A stretch of 49,721 bases of DNA from Clostridia bacterium. GTDB lineage: Bacteria > Bacillota > Clostridia > Christensenellales > Aristaeellaceae. Every line of letters begins with the position of its first letter. Positions within the stretch are counted from its first letter, which is position 1. Under the pieces are notes generated by a model. That model ran no database searches. It was not told the DNA's origin and saw nothing but the letters and a program-made list of their open reading frames with translations. Below are positions 1-7,355 of this stretch, piece after piece. The stretch spans positions 1 through 49,721 of the forward strand of contig JAFWXL010000074.1 in assembly GCA_017545905.1 (NCBI GenBank), read 5' to 3'. The position numbers and the translations under genes are program-made.

Positions 1-252
1 GCTCTTCCTCAATTGCTTCCGGCTCTTCCTCAATTGCTTCCGGCTCTTCCTCGATTGCTTCCGGCTCTTCCTCAATTGCTTCCGGCTCTTCCTCGATTGC
101 TTCCGGCTCTTCCTCAATTGCTTCCGGCTCTTCCTCGATTGCTTCCGGCTCTTCCTCGATCACTTCCGGCTCTTCCTCGATCACTTCCGGCTCTTCCTCG
201 ATTGCTTCCGGCTCTTCCTCAATTGCTTCCGGCTCTTCCTCGATTGCTTCCG
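1..252. repeat. 12 tandem copies of a 21-bp repeat
   Basis: Twelve head-to-tail 21-bp units, beginning GCTCTTCCTC on the plus strand, fill the left edge and keep the minus-strand reading frame. Each encodes a heptad PEAIEEE, or PEVIEEE in copies 8 and 9. The copies differ at only a few bases (CAATTG, CGATTG or CGATCA variants), so expansion is recent or maintained by slippage. The array may continue beyond the window. Confidence 0.95.
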
Positions 253-1846
253 GCTCCCGGGAAATGACAATCAGCTCTTCCCCGCGCGGATCATCCCGAT
301 GCCGTCTGTACGCCCGCAAAAACATATCAGCCGGGCTTCCTGCAACGGTGATAAACGCAATCTCCTTATGCAGGAAGAGATCTCGGTACCCGCCGTCCAT
401 GTCCTCAAAAATGCCTTCGCTGATCGTCTGAATGCTTGCAGGCAGCTCAATCTGGCGCACAGAATCCGCAATCCAGAAAAACGCAGCCCGCTTCAATTCG
501 ACAACGCCCTCCGGAATGACAATCTCCACCGGATAGATGCCGTTTCGCTTTTCGCTGAACGCGTGACCGCCGATCCGCAGAACAGGCGTATCGCCGATAG
601 CCTGCGGAATCTCCAGCCTTTCCTGCCAGTCCATACAGCCGGTGACGGTATATCCGCCCGCCTCATAGCCGAAGCGGAATCTCTGCAGCGCCTCGCGGAA
701 TGCTTCGTCCGCATCCGCAAAGACATAGGAAATGCCCGGCGCATCCGCATAGATCGGCAGCGCGGAATGCATGCTGACGACGATCTCCATCGCACCGCCA
801 TGCAGCGGCACAGCAGCGTCCTGCTGCACGAGCGCAGGCTCCTGCTCAAAGATGATCTGCTCCATGCCGGCATGCAGCGCGCCCGTCCGCAGTTCATCCA
901 GCTTGCCCGCAATGCGCAGCACGGCAATCCCGCTGCTGCCCTGAAAGGCCATACCGATATCCTTCACCTGCGCAGGAACAACCAGCTCCCCGCAGACGCG
1001 CCCGGCGGGCCACGCCAATACGCGCGTCTGCTGCGCATCAAGAACCAGCCCGTCACGCGCCGTCATGTGCGGATTGCCATCGGCGACAGCAATCTCTGCA
1101 AGCGACATGCAGCCCCGCAGCGCTCCCTCCGCCAGCATGCGCAGCGAGCGCGGCAGGCACACTTCACTGAGGCAGGTATCCTCAAATGCGCTCTGCGCAA
1201 TCTCCTCCACGCCCTCGGGAATCTCTGCCTGCGCAAGCCGGGAGCCGGCAAAGCAGGAAGCGGGAATGACGCGAAGCGTTTGCGGCAGCACGATATATTC
1301 CAGCTGCGTGCCGGCAAAGGCGAAGCTGCCGATCCGCTCCACGCCCTGCGCAGGCAGATCGATCAGGCTGAGCGCAGCGCCGAAAAAAGCATGAGCGCCA
1401 ATTTCCCGCAGCGAAGCAGGCAGCGTGACCATCTGGACACATGCATACGCAAACGCGGATTCCCCCACGCACGCAACGCCCTCGGGCACGTCGTATTCCT
1501 GCAGTGCATTGTCAAAAAACGTATGCAGCGTCACGCCCCGCTGCGCATCACGCAGGAACAGCGCATGCCCATCCGTATAGAAAACGGGATTCTCTTCATC
1601 GATCCCGATCCGCACGCCATGGCAGATCACCCCGGCAGGCAGGCGGCGCAGCGTGCGCGGCAGCACGATCAAACCCCCGCCCATCGCCGGCAGATCGTCA
1701 TGGTAATCCTCAGCCAGCGCAACGACTTCCCTGTCTGCAATCATCGCCGGAATCTCCACCCGGTTCTGCGCAGCCGGCGCATACACAATCTCTATGCCTT
1801 CGGGCACTACGCGATAGAGAAAGCCTTTTTCTTCTCTGTATTCCAT
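1..1846 (-). CDS. BspA-type leucine-rich-repeat protein, 3' end outside window
   Basis: Reading the minus strand from an ATG at 1846, an open frame runs without a stop to the left edge (615 codons), so the gene is partial. A strong ribosome site (GGAGGGG) lies 7-8 bases upstream of the start. The protein has no signal peptide. From about residue 90 to 500 it shows degenerate LRR_5/BspA-like repeats of the form 'xxIPEGVxxIxxxAFxxC' (for example IPEGVEEIAQSAFED and LPASLREIGAHAFFG). The C-terminal part seen here is a 12-copy acidic heptad repeat PE(A/V)IEEE. LRR_5 proteins are usually surface or protein-binding factors, but without a signal peptide the location is uncertain. No function beyond protein binding can be given. 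Confidence 0.85.
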   Translation of the reverse strand, partial: MEYREEKGFLYRVVPEGIEIVYAPAAQNRVEIPAMIADREVVALAEDYHDDLPAMGGGLIVLPRTLRRLPAGVICHGVRIGIDEENPVFYTDGHALFLRDAQRGVTLHTFFDNALQEYDVPEGVACVGESAFAYACVQMVTLPASLREIGAHAFFGAALSLIDLPAQGVERIGSFAFAGTQLEYIVLPQTLRVIPASCFAGSRLAQAEIPEGVEEIAQSAFEDTCLSEVCLPRSLRMLAEGALRGCMSLAEIAVADGNPHMTARDGLVLDAQQTRVLAWPAGRVCGELVVPAQVKDIGMAFQGSSGIAVLRIAGKLDELRTGALHAGMEQIIFEQEPALVQQDAAVPLHGGAMEIVVSMHSALPIYADAPGISYVFADADEAFREALQRFRFGYEAGGYTVTGCMDWQERLEIPQAIGDTPVLRIGGHAFSEKRNGIYPVEIVIPEGVVELKRAAFFWIADSVRQIELPASIQTISEGIFEDMDGGYRDLFLHKEIAFITVAGSPADMFLRAYRRHRDDPRGEELIVISREPEAIEEEPEAIEEEPEAIEEEPEVIEEEPEVIEEEPEAIEEEPEAIEEEPEAIEEEPEAIEEEPEAIEEEPEAIEEEPEAIEEE

Positions 1847-1992
1847 CGCAGTATCCCCTCCGTTTTCTCACTCTGAATGCCGCAGTTTCCGGCTTTTACA
1901 TATCCTGTTTTATGATACCACCAACCCGCCGATCTGAAAAGGCTTTTTCTCAGATCCGGCTTGCCTGTGCCGTCATTTCGCCGGCAGCTCTG

Positions 1993-2021
1993 TTGACGGC
2001 GCACCGTGCGCCTGATACAAT
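1993..2021 (+). promoter_or_regulatory. Promoter with internal 15-bp palindrome, for the DUF1349/ACT pair
   Basis: TTGACG (1993-1998), 17-nt spacer, TACAAT (2016-2021). A perfect palindrome GGCGCACCGTGCGCC (1998-2012) fills most of the spacer, as expected for a repressor operator. The remaining gene-free DNA between 1847 and 2205 includes a leader of roughly 180 nt in which I see no other convincing element. Confidence 0.6.
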
Positions 2022-2205
2022 AGATCATAGCATGATATCCGAATCGATATGTCCGGCCACCCCTGTCATGCAGCCGGCGGCGTCTTCAATTGCAGATGCG
2101 GCTGCCGCGCATTCATGCGGCCCGGCGGCATGGAGGCAATCTTCCTCAGGCCGGTTATTACGCCCATTTTCCCTCAAGCCAACCAGATTGCCCGGAGGTG
2201 TTCTT

Positions 2206-2817
2206 ATGAAATTCGACGTCAGTCAGCTCAAATGGATCAGAGAACCCGCAAACTGCACAATTGCCGGTGACAGGATTGAAATCGTCACAAAGCCCCGCAC
2301 CGATCTGTGGCAGCGCACGTATTATCACTTCCGCAACGACAACGCGCCCGTGCTGCAGCTGGAAACGGACGAGAAATTCTTCTCCTTCGTCGTGAAGACG
2401 CAGTTCGAAAGCAAGCACCGCTTCGACCAGTGCGGCGTGGTCATGTATCTGGACAGCGACAACTGGCTCAAGGGCTCCATCGAATATGAAAATGAGGAAT
2501 TCCAGCATCTGGGCAGCGTCGTCACCAACAACGGCTACTCCGACTGGGCGACGACCGAGATCGACGCATCCGTCAAATCCATGTGGTATCGCCTGAGCAG
2601 GCGCGAGGACGATTACTGCATCGAGTGCTCCGAGGACGGCGTGCGCTTTAAGCAGATGCGCGTATGCCATATGTGGCACGGGGGCGACGCCATTCGCTTC
2701 GGCGTGTACGCCTGCAGCCCGGAGGATTCCTCGTTCAGGGCGACCTTCACCAACATGGAGATGACCGAATGCAGATGGCTCGCACATGACGGCCAGCAGC
2801 CGGACGAGGAGATGTAA
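2206..2817 (+). CDS. DUF1349 domain protein
   Basis: The gene codes for 203 residues. The ATG at 2206 is preceded by GGAGGTG at good spacing. The sequence matches the DUF1349 family (beta-sandwich, concanavalin-like fold): an early segment WIREPANCTI, a central FFSFVVKTQF strand, and a C-terminal RFGVYACSPEDSSFRATF strand. Family members are cytoplasmic, and their biochemical role is not established (some are annotated as regulators of an enolase-like protein, others as lectin-like). There is no signal peptide. Only 2 nt separate it from the ACT-domain gene downstream, so the two are co-transcribed from the 1993-2021 promoter. Family confidence is high; function is unknown. Confidence 0.85.
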   Translation: MKFDVSQLKWIREPANCTIAGDRIEIVTKPRTDLWQRTYYHFRNDNAPVLQLETDEKFFSFVVKTQFESKHRFDQCGVVMYLDSDNWLKGSIEYENEEFQHLGSVVTNNGYSDWATTEIDASVKSMWYRLSRREDDYCIECSEDGVRFKQMRVCHMWHGGDAIRFGVYACSPEDSSFRATFTNMEMTECRWLAHDGQQPDEEM

Positions 2818-2819
2818 GC

Positions 2820-3185
2820 ATGGAGCTCAGACGTATCGACGGCGAATTCTCCGTCTGCAAGGTTGCGGATTTTTCGCTGGTCAATCCGGACGCGCCGTTC
2901 TGCTTCACCGGCAAGACCGACGAGGAGCGCTCTCTGGTGTGCCTCACGCAGGATGTGCCGCAGAATACCACCGACCGTGACGACGGCTGGAAGGCGCTGC
3001 GCATTCAGGGCACGCTGGATTTCTCCCTCATCGGCATCCTGTCAGGGATCACGGGGATTCTGGCAGAAAGCGGCGTCGGCGTCTTCGCCGTCTCCACGTA
3101 CAATACCGATTACGTGCTCACCAAGGCAGAAAACTATGAAAAGGCGCTGCGCGCGCTTGCGCAGGCGGGCTATACCATCCGCTGA
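2820..3185 (+). CDS. ACT domain protein
   Basis: This is a 121-residue protein made of tandem small alpha/beta units. The C-terminal half (from about residue 58, LRIQGTLDFSLIGILSGITG to AVSTYNTDYVL) is a typical ACT fold, as in the stand-alone ACT_7/CASTOR-like family. ACT domains usually bind amino acids and act as allosteric sensors. No catalytic domain is attached, so it probably senses a small ligand or partners another protein. The start follows the upstream stop by 2 nt, with GAGGAG upstream, so translation is likely coupled to the DUF1349 gene. The ligand cannot be told from sequence. Confidence 0.8.
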   Translation: MELRRIDGEFSVCKVADFSLVNPDAPFCFTGKTDEERSLVCLTQDVPQNTTDRDDGWKALRIQGTLDFSLIGILSGITGILAESGVGVFAVSTYNTDYVLTKAENYEKALRALAQAGYTIR

Positions 3186-3206
3186 CGCACTGCACAGCAA
3201 AAACAC

Positions 3207-3255
3207 AGCCGCATCCCTCTCCCGGCAGGGAAAGGATGCGGCTATGTTCTTTTTA
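3207..3255. terminator. Bidirectional terminator
   Basis: A 10-bp stem AGCCGCATCC/GGATGCGGCT (3207-3216 with 3234-3243) is followed by a T-rich run on the plus strand and flanked by CAAAAACA on the left, which reads as a T-run on the minus strand. It separates the convergent ACT and UPF0489 genes. Confidence 0.75.
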
Positions 3256-3258
3256 TCC

Positions 3259-3968
3259 TTATTCGGTCTTTTCCACCGGCATTTCGACAATATACTGCCT
3301 TACGATCTCCATGATCCTGTCGGCGGACTCAGGCGCATATCTGGGCGACTGCGCCATGGTCACAAAATCGTAGCCCGCCTGATGAAACTGCCTGTAATCG
3401 TCGTATACGTCAAACGGGATCACCGGTTCTTTGCCGTTTTTTTCCTCCATCATCTGCGAGATGTAGCTGCGCAGATGAATATTCCCGCTGCCGTCGCGCA
3501 GCTGCGCCGGAATATCCTGATGCGATTTCGGATTGCGCACATAAGCAAGGCGGCTGATCCAGCGGAAGGCCAGCGCAAAGAGCAGATAATTGGCCTCGTC
3601 CAGCTCCACCGCCGCGCGGTATGTGTCAATCGCCGCCCGCTGCTGCGGCAGGCGCGAGATCACAACATTGAGCACGAAGCCCGTGCCCGGCGGGCCAAAG
3701 GCCAGATCCGAGTGCGTATCCACATGCACCACCTCAAACGGCGCGCTCAGGCTGCCGTCTTCCATGCGCGCCTGCCAGAAATCCAGCGCCTTGTCGTGCG
3801 TATCGAATATCGCACCGGATGCTCGCGGCTCAGTCCGCACTGCTCCTCCAGAAACCGGATTACCTCGTCGTCGCTGTACGGCTTTGCACAGGCTTCGTCC
3901 GGGCGCTCGCCGGGGGCAGCCAGCGGGCATGGCGCAGTCAGGAAAAAGTCCAGATCCAGTACGCGCAT
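3259..3968 (-). pseudogene. UPF0489 family protein, frameshifted
   Basis: The N-terminal half (start MRVLDLDFFL at 3968, with a GGAAAGGGG ribosome site) and the C-terminal half (GAIFDTHDKALDFW to the stop at 3259) lie in different frames. They meet near 3813-3816, just after EQCGLSREHPV. Both halves fit the UPF0489 family, including DLDFFL and FEVVHVDTHSDLAFG. The span is 710 nt, so one restored base gives exactly 237 codons. Either one base is missing here (error or mutation) or the gene is dead. Family function is unknown; the conserved Asp/His residues suggest metal binding. It follows the HAD gene by 21 nt, so the two probably form an operon. Confidence 0.8.
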
Positions 3969-3989
3969 CGCATGTTTCCCCTTTCCGCG

Positions 3990-4703
3990 TCACGCTTTCA
4001 GCGAAAGAATATAGCTTTCAAGCGCTTCAAGACCGCCGTTGGGATACTTTGCAATATCCTCGCCTGTGCGGTTGATCAGGCACGGCGTCAGCAGGAATGT
4101 CTTCATCCCCAGCGCAGATGCTGCCATATCCTCGCCCACGTCGTTGCCCACCATCAGGCACTCGCGCGGATCAAGACCGAGCTTATCCACGATCTGCCTG
4201 TAATACCGGATATCCGGCTTGCAGAAGGACGAGTTTTCATATGTGGTTACCAGATCAAAATCCTCCGGCTTCAGCCCGGCCCAGCGGATTCTGCTGTATG
4301 TGGCAACCTGAGGGAAAAGCGGATTGGTCGCCAGCACAAGGCGGTATCCCTTCTCCCTGAGCCCGGCAATAAATCCGCTCATGCGCGCATCATAGCCGCA
4401 GGCGTCCCTGACGCGCTGAAATTCATTCTGATAAAACGCCGCAAATTGGGGCTCGTCATCCCGTGCCTTTCCGCCAAAAACCGCGCAGAATGTCCGCCAG
4501 AATGCCTCTTCGTTTGACGCCGTTCCGTCGTTTTTTACCATGGCACCGATGCCGGCAAACAGACCCTTGTGCAGCTTCTTGGCCTCATAGCCAAGCGGCG
4601 CCAGCTTTGCAGCCAGCAGTCCGAAATATGCCTCGATGAATTTCTCCTGATCCATCGGCAGCAGCGTGCCGTCCAGATCAAACAGGATGGTCTTTATCTC
4701 CAT
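3990..4703 (-). CDS. HAD-superfamily hydrolase (phosphatase-like)
   Basis: A 237-residue haloacid-dehalogenase-type hydrolase. Motif I is DLDGTLL (about residues 9-15, nucleophile Asp9), motif II is LATNP (about 123-127), motif III is the lysine in SSFCKPD, and motif IV is GNDVGED (about 188-194). The helical cap lies between motifs I and II. HAD proteins of this shape usually dephosphorylate small metabolites; the substrate is not predictable. The ATG at 4703 follows AGAGGA. A TTGATG-17-TATACT promoter sits just upstream. The frameshifted UPF0489 gene follows in the same direction. Confidence 0.9.
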   Translation of the reverse strand: MEIKTILFDLDGTLLPMDQEKFIEAYFGLLAAKLAPLGYEAKKLHKGLFAGIGAMVKNDGTASNEEAFWRTFCAVFGGKARDDEPQFAAFYQNEFQRVRDACGYDARMSGFIAGLREKGYRLVLATNPLFPQVATYSRIRWAGLKPEDFDLVTTYENSSFCKPDIRYYRQIVDKLGLDPRECLMVGNDVGEDMAASALGMKTFLLTPCLINRTGEDIAKYPNGGLEALESYILSLKA

Positions 4704-4738
4704 GTCCGATTCCTCTTTTCCGATGCTTTTCCTGTATC

Positions 4739-4767
4739 AGTATAACAACGCAGCGCAAAAACATCAA
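4739..4767 (-). promoter_or_regulatory. Promoter of the HAD gene
   Basis: On the minus strand: TTGATG (4767-4762), 17-nt spacer, TATACT (4744-4739), about 35 nt upstream of the ATG. The 4704-5048 gap is AT-rich and otherwise holds only this and the divergent plus-strand promoter. Confidence 0.55.
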
Positions 4768-4916
4768 CGCCTCTTTTTTCTTGTTCAGCTGCCGTTTCTT
4801 CTGTCATTTCCTGCTTTTTTGCATCGCAAAACCCTGATGAACGCACGATTATTCCGCTTTATACACATAACCATTGCCGTTTTTTTCATCAGAATTCATC
4901 ATCTTTTTTCTGATAG

Positions 4917-4945
4917 TTGTATTCTTTGAAAGTTTGTGTTATTAT
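4917..4945 (+). promoter_or_regulatory. Promoter of the 76-aa small protein gene
   Basis: TTGTAT (4917-4922), 17-nt spacer, TATTAT (4940-4945). It leaves a leader of about 95 nt before the ATG at 5049. Confidence 0.5.
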
Positions 4946-5048
4946 ATCTCACGCGTCTGGCAACTGGTATATCAGATGCACTGCTACAATGAGATTTTCG
5001 GCCGCATACGGCCCTGATAACAACAAAACATGAAAGGAATATACCACC

Positions 5049-5279
5049 ATGAAGAAGATCATCTGCAAGGTTGAATATGATACCGAAGCTTCCGAGCTGA
5101 TTTCCAAGCGCACCGTCGGCAATTTCGGCGATCCGGCCGGCTACGAGGAGTCCCTGTACAAGACCGAGGGCGGCAAGTTCTTCCTGTACACCTTCGGCGG
5201 CGCCGAGTCCAAGTACGCCGAGGAGAGCATCAAGCGCATGTCCGCCGCCAAGGCTGACGAGTGGCTCGCCAACGCGTAA
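5049..5279 (+). CDS. Small conserved protein of unknown function (76 aa)
   Basis: An acidic/lysine-rich soluble protein of 76 residues, with AAAGGAATA upstream of the ATG. It opens MKKIICKVEYDTEAS and has a middle block YEESLYKTEGGKFFLYTFGG, a pattern I associate with small uncharacterised proteins of Clostridia. There is no signal peptide, membrane segment or cysteine motif. It is a single-gene transcription unit with its own promoter and a clear terminator (5301-5327), and codon use resembles abundant proteins. No function can be assigned. Confidence 0.8.
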   Translation: MKKIICKVEYDTEASELISKRTVGNFGDPAGYEESLYKTEGGKFFLYTFGGAESKYAEESIKRMSAAKADEWLANA

Positions 5280-5300
5280 TCACACCAGGCAAGCATACAG

Positions 5301-5327
5301 CACCGACGAGCAAGTCGGTGTTTTTTT
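5301..5327 (+). terminator. Intrinsic terminator
   Basis: CACCGAC, GAGCAA loop, GTCGGTG, followed by seven T. It ends the 76-aa gene unit. Confidence 0.9.
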
Positions 5328-5344
5328 CTTTTTGTGAGAAACGT

Positions 5345-5430
5345 CAGGGCTGCCGCCCTGAAACCCGCTCGGGGACATCGTCCCCGAACCCCTTCTTCTC
5401 TTCGCGGCGGCCTGAAGCGGCTGAACAGGG
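5345..5430. repeat. Dispersed palindromic repeat, copy 1
   Basis: Two hairpins, CAGGGC-TGCC-GCCCTG (5345-5360) and TCGGGGAC-ATC-GTCCCCGA (5369-5387), are followed by an ACCCCTTCTTCTCTTCGCGG tail. Related copies lie near 21665, 22510, 40151 and 45101. Confidence 0.75.
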
Positions 5431-5438
5431 ACAGTCGG

Positions 5439-5467
5439 TTGCTTTCAAGCGCGTTTCATGCTACAAT
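5439..5467 (+). promoter_or_regulatory. Promoter of the dihydrouridine synthase gene
   Basis: TTGCTT (5439-5444), 17-nt spacer, TACAAT (5462-5467), 44 nt before the ATG. Confidence 0.55.
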
Positions 5468-5511
5468 ACGCTCTGCATATAACCATGATCCATATCTGAC
5501 AAGGAGTTTGC

Positions 5512-6483
5512 ATGTCTGTTTCTCTGCCGATCTATTTCGCCCCCATGGAGGGCGTCACCGACGCCGTATACCGCCGCGTCCATCATGCGCATTTTATGGG
5601 GATTGACAAGTATTTCATCCCCTTCATCAGCCCGACGCAGAATCTCGTCCTCACCCCGCGCGAACGAAACAACGTCTCTCCCGAGGTGAATGCAGGCCTT
5701 CGCGTCGTGCCGCAGGTACTCACAAAAAAAGCCGACCATTTTCTCTGGGCGGCTCAGCTTCTGCATGATATGGGCTATGACGAGATCAACCTGAATATCG
5801 GCTGCCCCTCCGGCACGGTGACGGCCAAGGGCAAGGGCGCGGGCATGCTCCTGCGCCCGGATGATCTCGACGCTTTCCTTGGCGAGGTCTTTGCACATAC
5901 GCCCGCGCGCATATCAATCAAAACGCGCATCGGCTTTTTCTCGCCGGATGAATTTGACGCCCTGCTCGCCGTTTTCAACCGGTATCCGGTGCATGAGCTC
6001 ATCATCCATCCGCGCACGCGCGAGCAGTATTACAAGGGCACGCCGCACAGAGACGTCTATGCCGCCTGCAGGGAAAAGACCCGTCTTCCCCTCATTTACA
6101 ACGGCGATCTGTTTACCGCGGACGCCTGCCGCACATTTGCCGTCAATCATCCGGAAACCCGGGCGCTGATGCTCGGGCGCGGCATGCTGGCCAATCCGGC
6201 GCTGGCACAGACATACGCCGGCGGCGCGCCGCTTACGCGCGAATCGCTCAAGGCATTTCACGACGACCTGTTTGCCGCCTACCGGGAGGCCTATCATACC
6301 TCCGCCGTCCTCGGGCGCATGCGCGAGGTCGCCAAGAACATCGCCTGCTGCTTTGAGGGCGCGGACAAGCCGCTCAAGGCTGCCCGCAAGGCAAGCTCCA
6401 TCGCCGTCTACGAGGACGCCATGGAACGGCTCTTCGGCGATTACGCGCTCTCGGCCAATCCCTGCTTTTCCGAGCGCAGCTGA
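5512..6483 (+). CDS. tRNA-dihydrouridine synthase (Dus family)
   Basis: A 323-residue FMN-dependent TIM-barrel enzyme that reduces uridine to dihydrouridine in tRNA using NADPH. FMN-site motif APMEGVTDAVYR is at residues 10-21. NLNIGCPSGTV (about 94-104) carries the catalytic cysteine. HPRTREQYYKG (about 166-176), YNGD and MLGRGMLANP are the C-terminal phosphate-binding strands of the family. The start has AAGGAG at good spacing. Length is normal. It stands alone with its own promoter; a terminator follows at 6627. Which tRNA positions it modifies is not decidable here. Confidence 0.93.
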   Translation: MSVSLPIYFAPMEGVTDAVYRRVHHAHFMGIDKYFIPFISPTQNLVLTPRERNNVSPEVNAGLRVVPQVLTKKADHFLWAAQLLHDMGYDEINLNIGCPSGTVTAKGKGAGMLLRPDDLDAFLGEVFAHTPARISIKTRIGFFSPDEFDALLAVFNRYPVHELIIHPRTREQYYKGTPHRDVYAACREKTRLPLIYNGDLFTADACRTFAVNHPETRALMLGRGMLANPALAQTYAGGAPLTRESLKAFHDDLFAAYREAYHTSAVLGRMREVAKNIACCFEGADKPLKAARKASSIAVYEDAMERLFGDYALSANPCFSERS

Positions 6484-6587
6484 TCCTCGCGCATCTGCAT
6501 CCACATCGCGCACAGCATAAAGGCCAGACACGCCACCACCAGCGGCACACCAAACACAAGAAGAAGCAGCATCTGAATCAGACTCAT
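6441..6587 (-). CDS. Possible 48-aa single-span membrane protein
   Basis: A short minus-strand frame with ATG at 6587 and AGAGGG upstream encodes a 48-residue protein. A long hydrophobic stretch (residues 6-29, MLLLLVFGVPLVVACLAFML) is followed by a charged tail (MREDQLRSEKQ). It overlaps the 3' end of the dihydrouridine synthase gene by 43 nt on the opposite strand. It lies 115 nt downstream of the HTH gene in the same direction and could share its transcript. The ribosome site and clean membrane-protein layout favour a real gene, but it is short and has no recognised family. Confidence 0.5.
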   Translation of the reverse strand: MSLIQMLLLLVFGVPLVVACLAFMLCAMWMQMREDQLRSEKQGLAESA

Positions 6588-6626
6588 CGTCAATCCCTCT
6601 TTCTCATCCAATCGCATTTCTATTGC

Positions 6627-6650
6627 AGACCGGCGCGGCCGGTCTTTTTT
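6627..6650 (+). terminator. Intrinsic terminator after the dihydrouridine synthase
   Basis: AGACCGG-CGCGG-CCGGTCT followed by a run of six T (6645-6650). Confidence 0.85.
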
Positions 6651-6702
6651 GTTCCGCAGTTTTTCTCTGTTTTCTCAGTCTTTTCGCCGTTGAGCTTTTC
6701 GT

Positions 6703-7110
6703 TTACGCCGTGCAGACCTTTCTCTGCCGGCCGCGGCTTTTCGGCGCAGCCATGTAGTGCGCAATGCTGCGCACACTCACCCGCCTGCCTGCACATGCGC
6801 CCTCAATGCGCCCGTCCGCCAGCATTGCATATACCGTTGCCCGCGTCACGCCGAGGATTTTCGCCGTAACCGTCTTGTCCACATATTCGCCGTAGCGTCC
6901 CAGCAGTTCCTCTTCCTTGCTGGCCTGCGCCGCCTCCTGCGTCCACAGGGACCTCCGTGTGCGCTCCTCCAGCGCCAGCACGCGCCGCTCAAGGTCGGCC
7001 ATCCGCTGCAGTGACATCTCCATCGTTGCTTCCACGCTCCATCGATCCCCTTTCCACACACAATCCACTTTTGTCCATTTTCCGCGCCATATACCAAAAT
7101 CAAAATCCAC
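6703..7110 (-). CDS. Excisionase-type helix-turn-helix protein
   Basis: The protein has 135 residues from a GTG at 7110 (GGGGAG 5 nt upstream); an ATG at 7023 is a shorter alternative. Residues 30-70 form a heptad-like coiled coil (MADLERRVLALEERTRR). The C-terminal half is an HTH_17/excisionase-like DNA-binding domain (TVTAKILGVTRATVYAMLAD, then GRRVSVRSIAHYM). It is divergent from the S24 repressor gene and its promoter overlaps GGTGACAA operator half-sites, so it is probably controlled by that repressor. Such pairs are typical of prophages and integrative elements, but no other mobile-element gene is nearby. Confidence 0.8.
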   Translation of the reverse strand: MDFDFGIWRGKWTKVDCVWKGDRWSVEATMEMSLQRMADLERRVLALEERTRRSLWTQEAAQASKEEELLGRYGEYVDKTVTAKILGVTRATVYAMLADGRIEGACAGRRVSVRSIAHYMAAPKSRGRQRKVCTA

Positions 7111-7189
7111 TACAACTCCCCATCAGGGAATATTCGAGCTTCTCAAAACCACTTCACCTGATTCTCCATTCAGATGACAGCAGATGATT

Positions 7190-7300
7190 TTGTCGCTCGT
7201 TTGGTGACAACGTCATTCTATCACGCGAACACCCGTTCGTCAACCATTTGGTGACAAAATTTTTAAAAAAGTTTTAAATGGGTTGCAATCGGTGACAAAC
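7190..7300. promoter_or_regulatory. Operator array between divergent regulators
   Basis: Half-site GGTGACAA occurs three times (7203-7210, 7250-7257, 7291-7298), with inverted partners TTGTCGC (7190-7196) and GTCAACC (7239-7245). The first two form imperfect dyads of about 17-21 bp. One dyad sits downstream of the minus-strand -10, the second overlaps its -35, and the third half-site sits inside the spacer of the plus-strand promoter. Confidence 0.65.
7215..7243 (-). promoter_or_regulatory. Promoter of the HTH gene
   Basis: On the minus strand: TTGACG (7243-7238), 17-nt spacer, TAGAAT (7220-7215). It overlaps the second operator dyad. Confidence 0.7.
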
Positions 7301-7310
7301 CTGTTATAAT
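7283..7310 (+). promoter_or_regulatory. Promoter of the S24 repressor gene
   Basis: TTGCAA (7283-7288), 16-nt spacer containing GGTGACAA, TATAAT (7305-7310). The half-site in the spacer suggests autorepression. Confidence 0.75.
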
Positions 7311-7355
7311 GTCATTATCGAAAGCATTTGTATGTGCGGCAAGGAGGCGGAAAAT

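Noticed and set aside
299-1876. Long plus-strand open frame (525 codons)
   Set aside because: It is antisense to the LRR gene, has Arg/His-rich shadow composition and no ribosome site. The minus-strand frame shows LRR repeats.
2049-2270. Open frame overlapping the DUF1349 start
   Set aside because: No ribosome site, no protein-like pattern, and it overlaps the well-supported gene in another frame.
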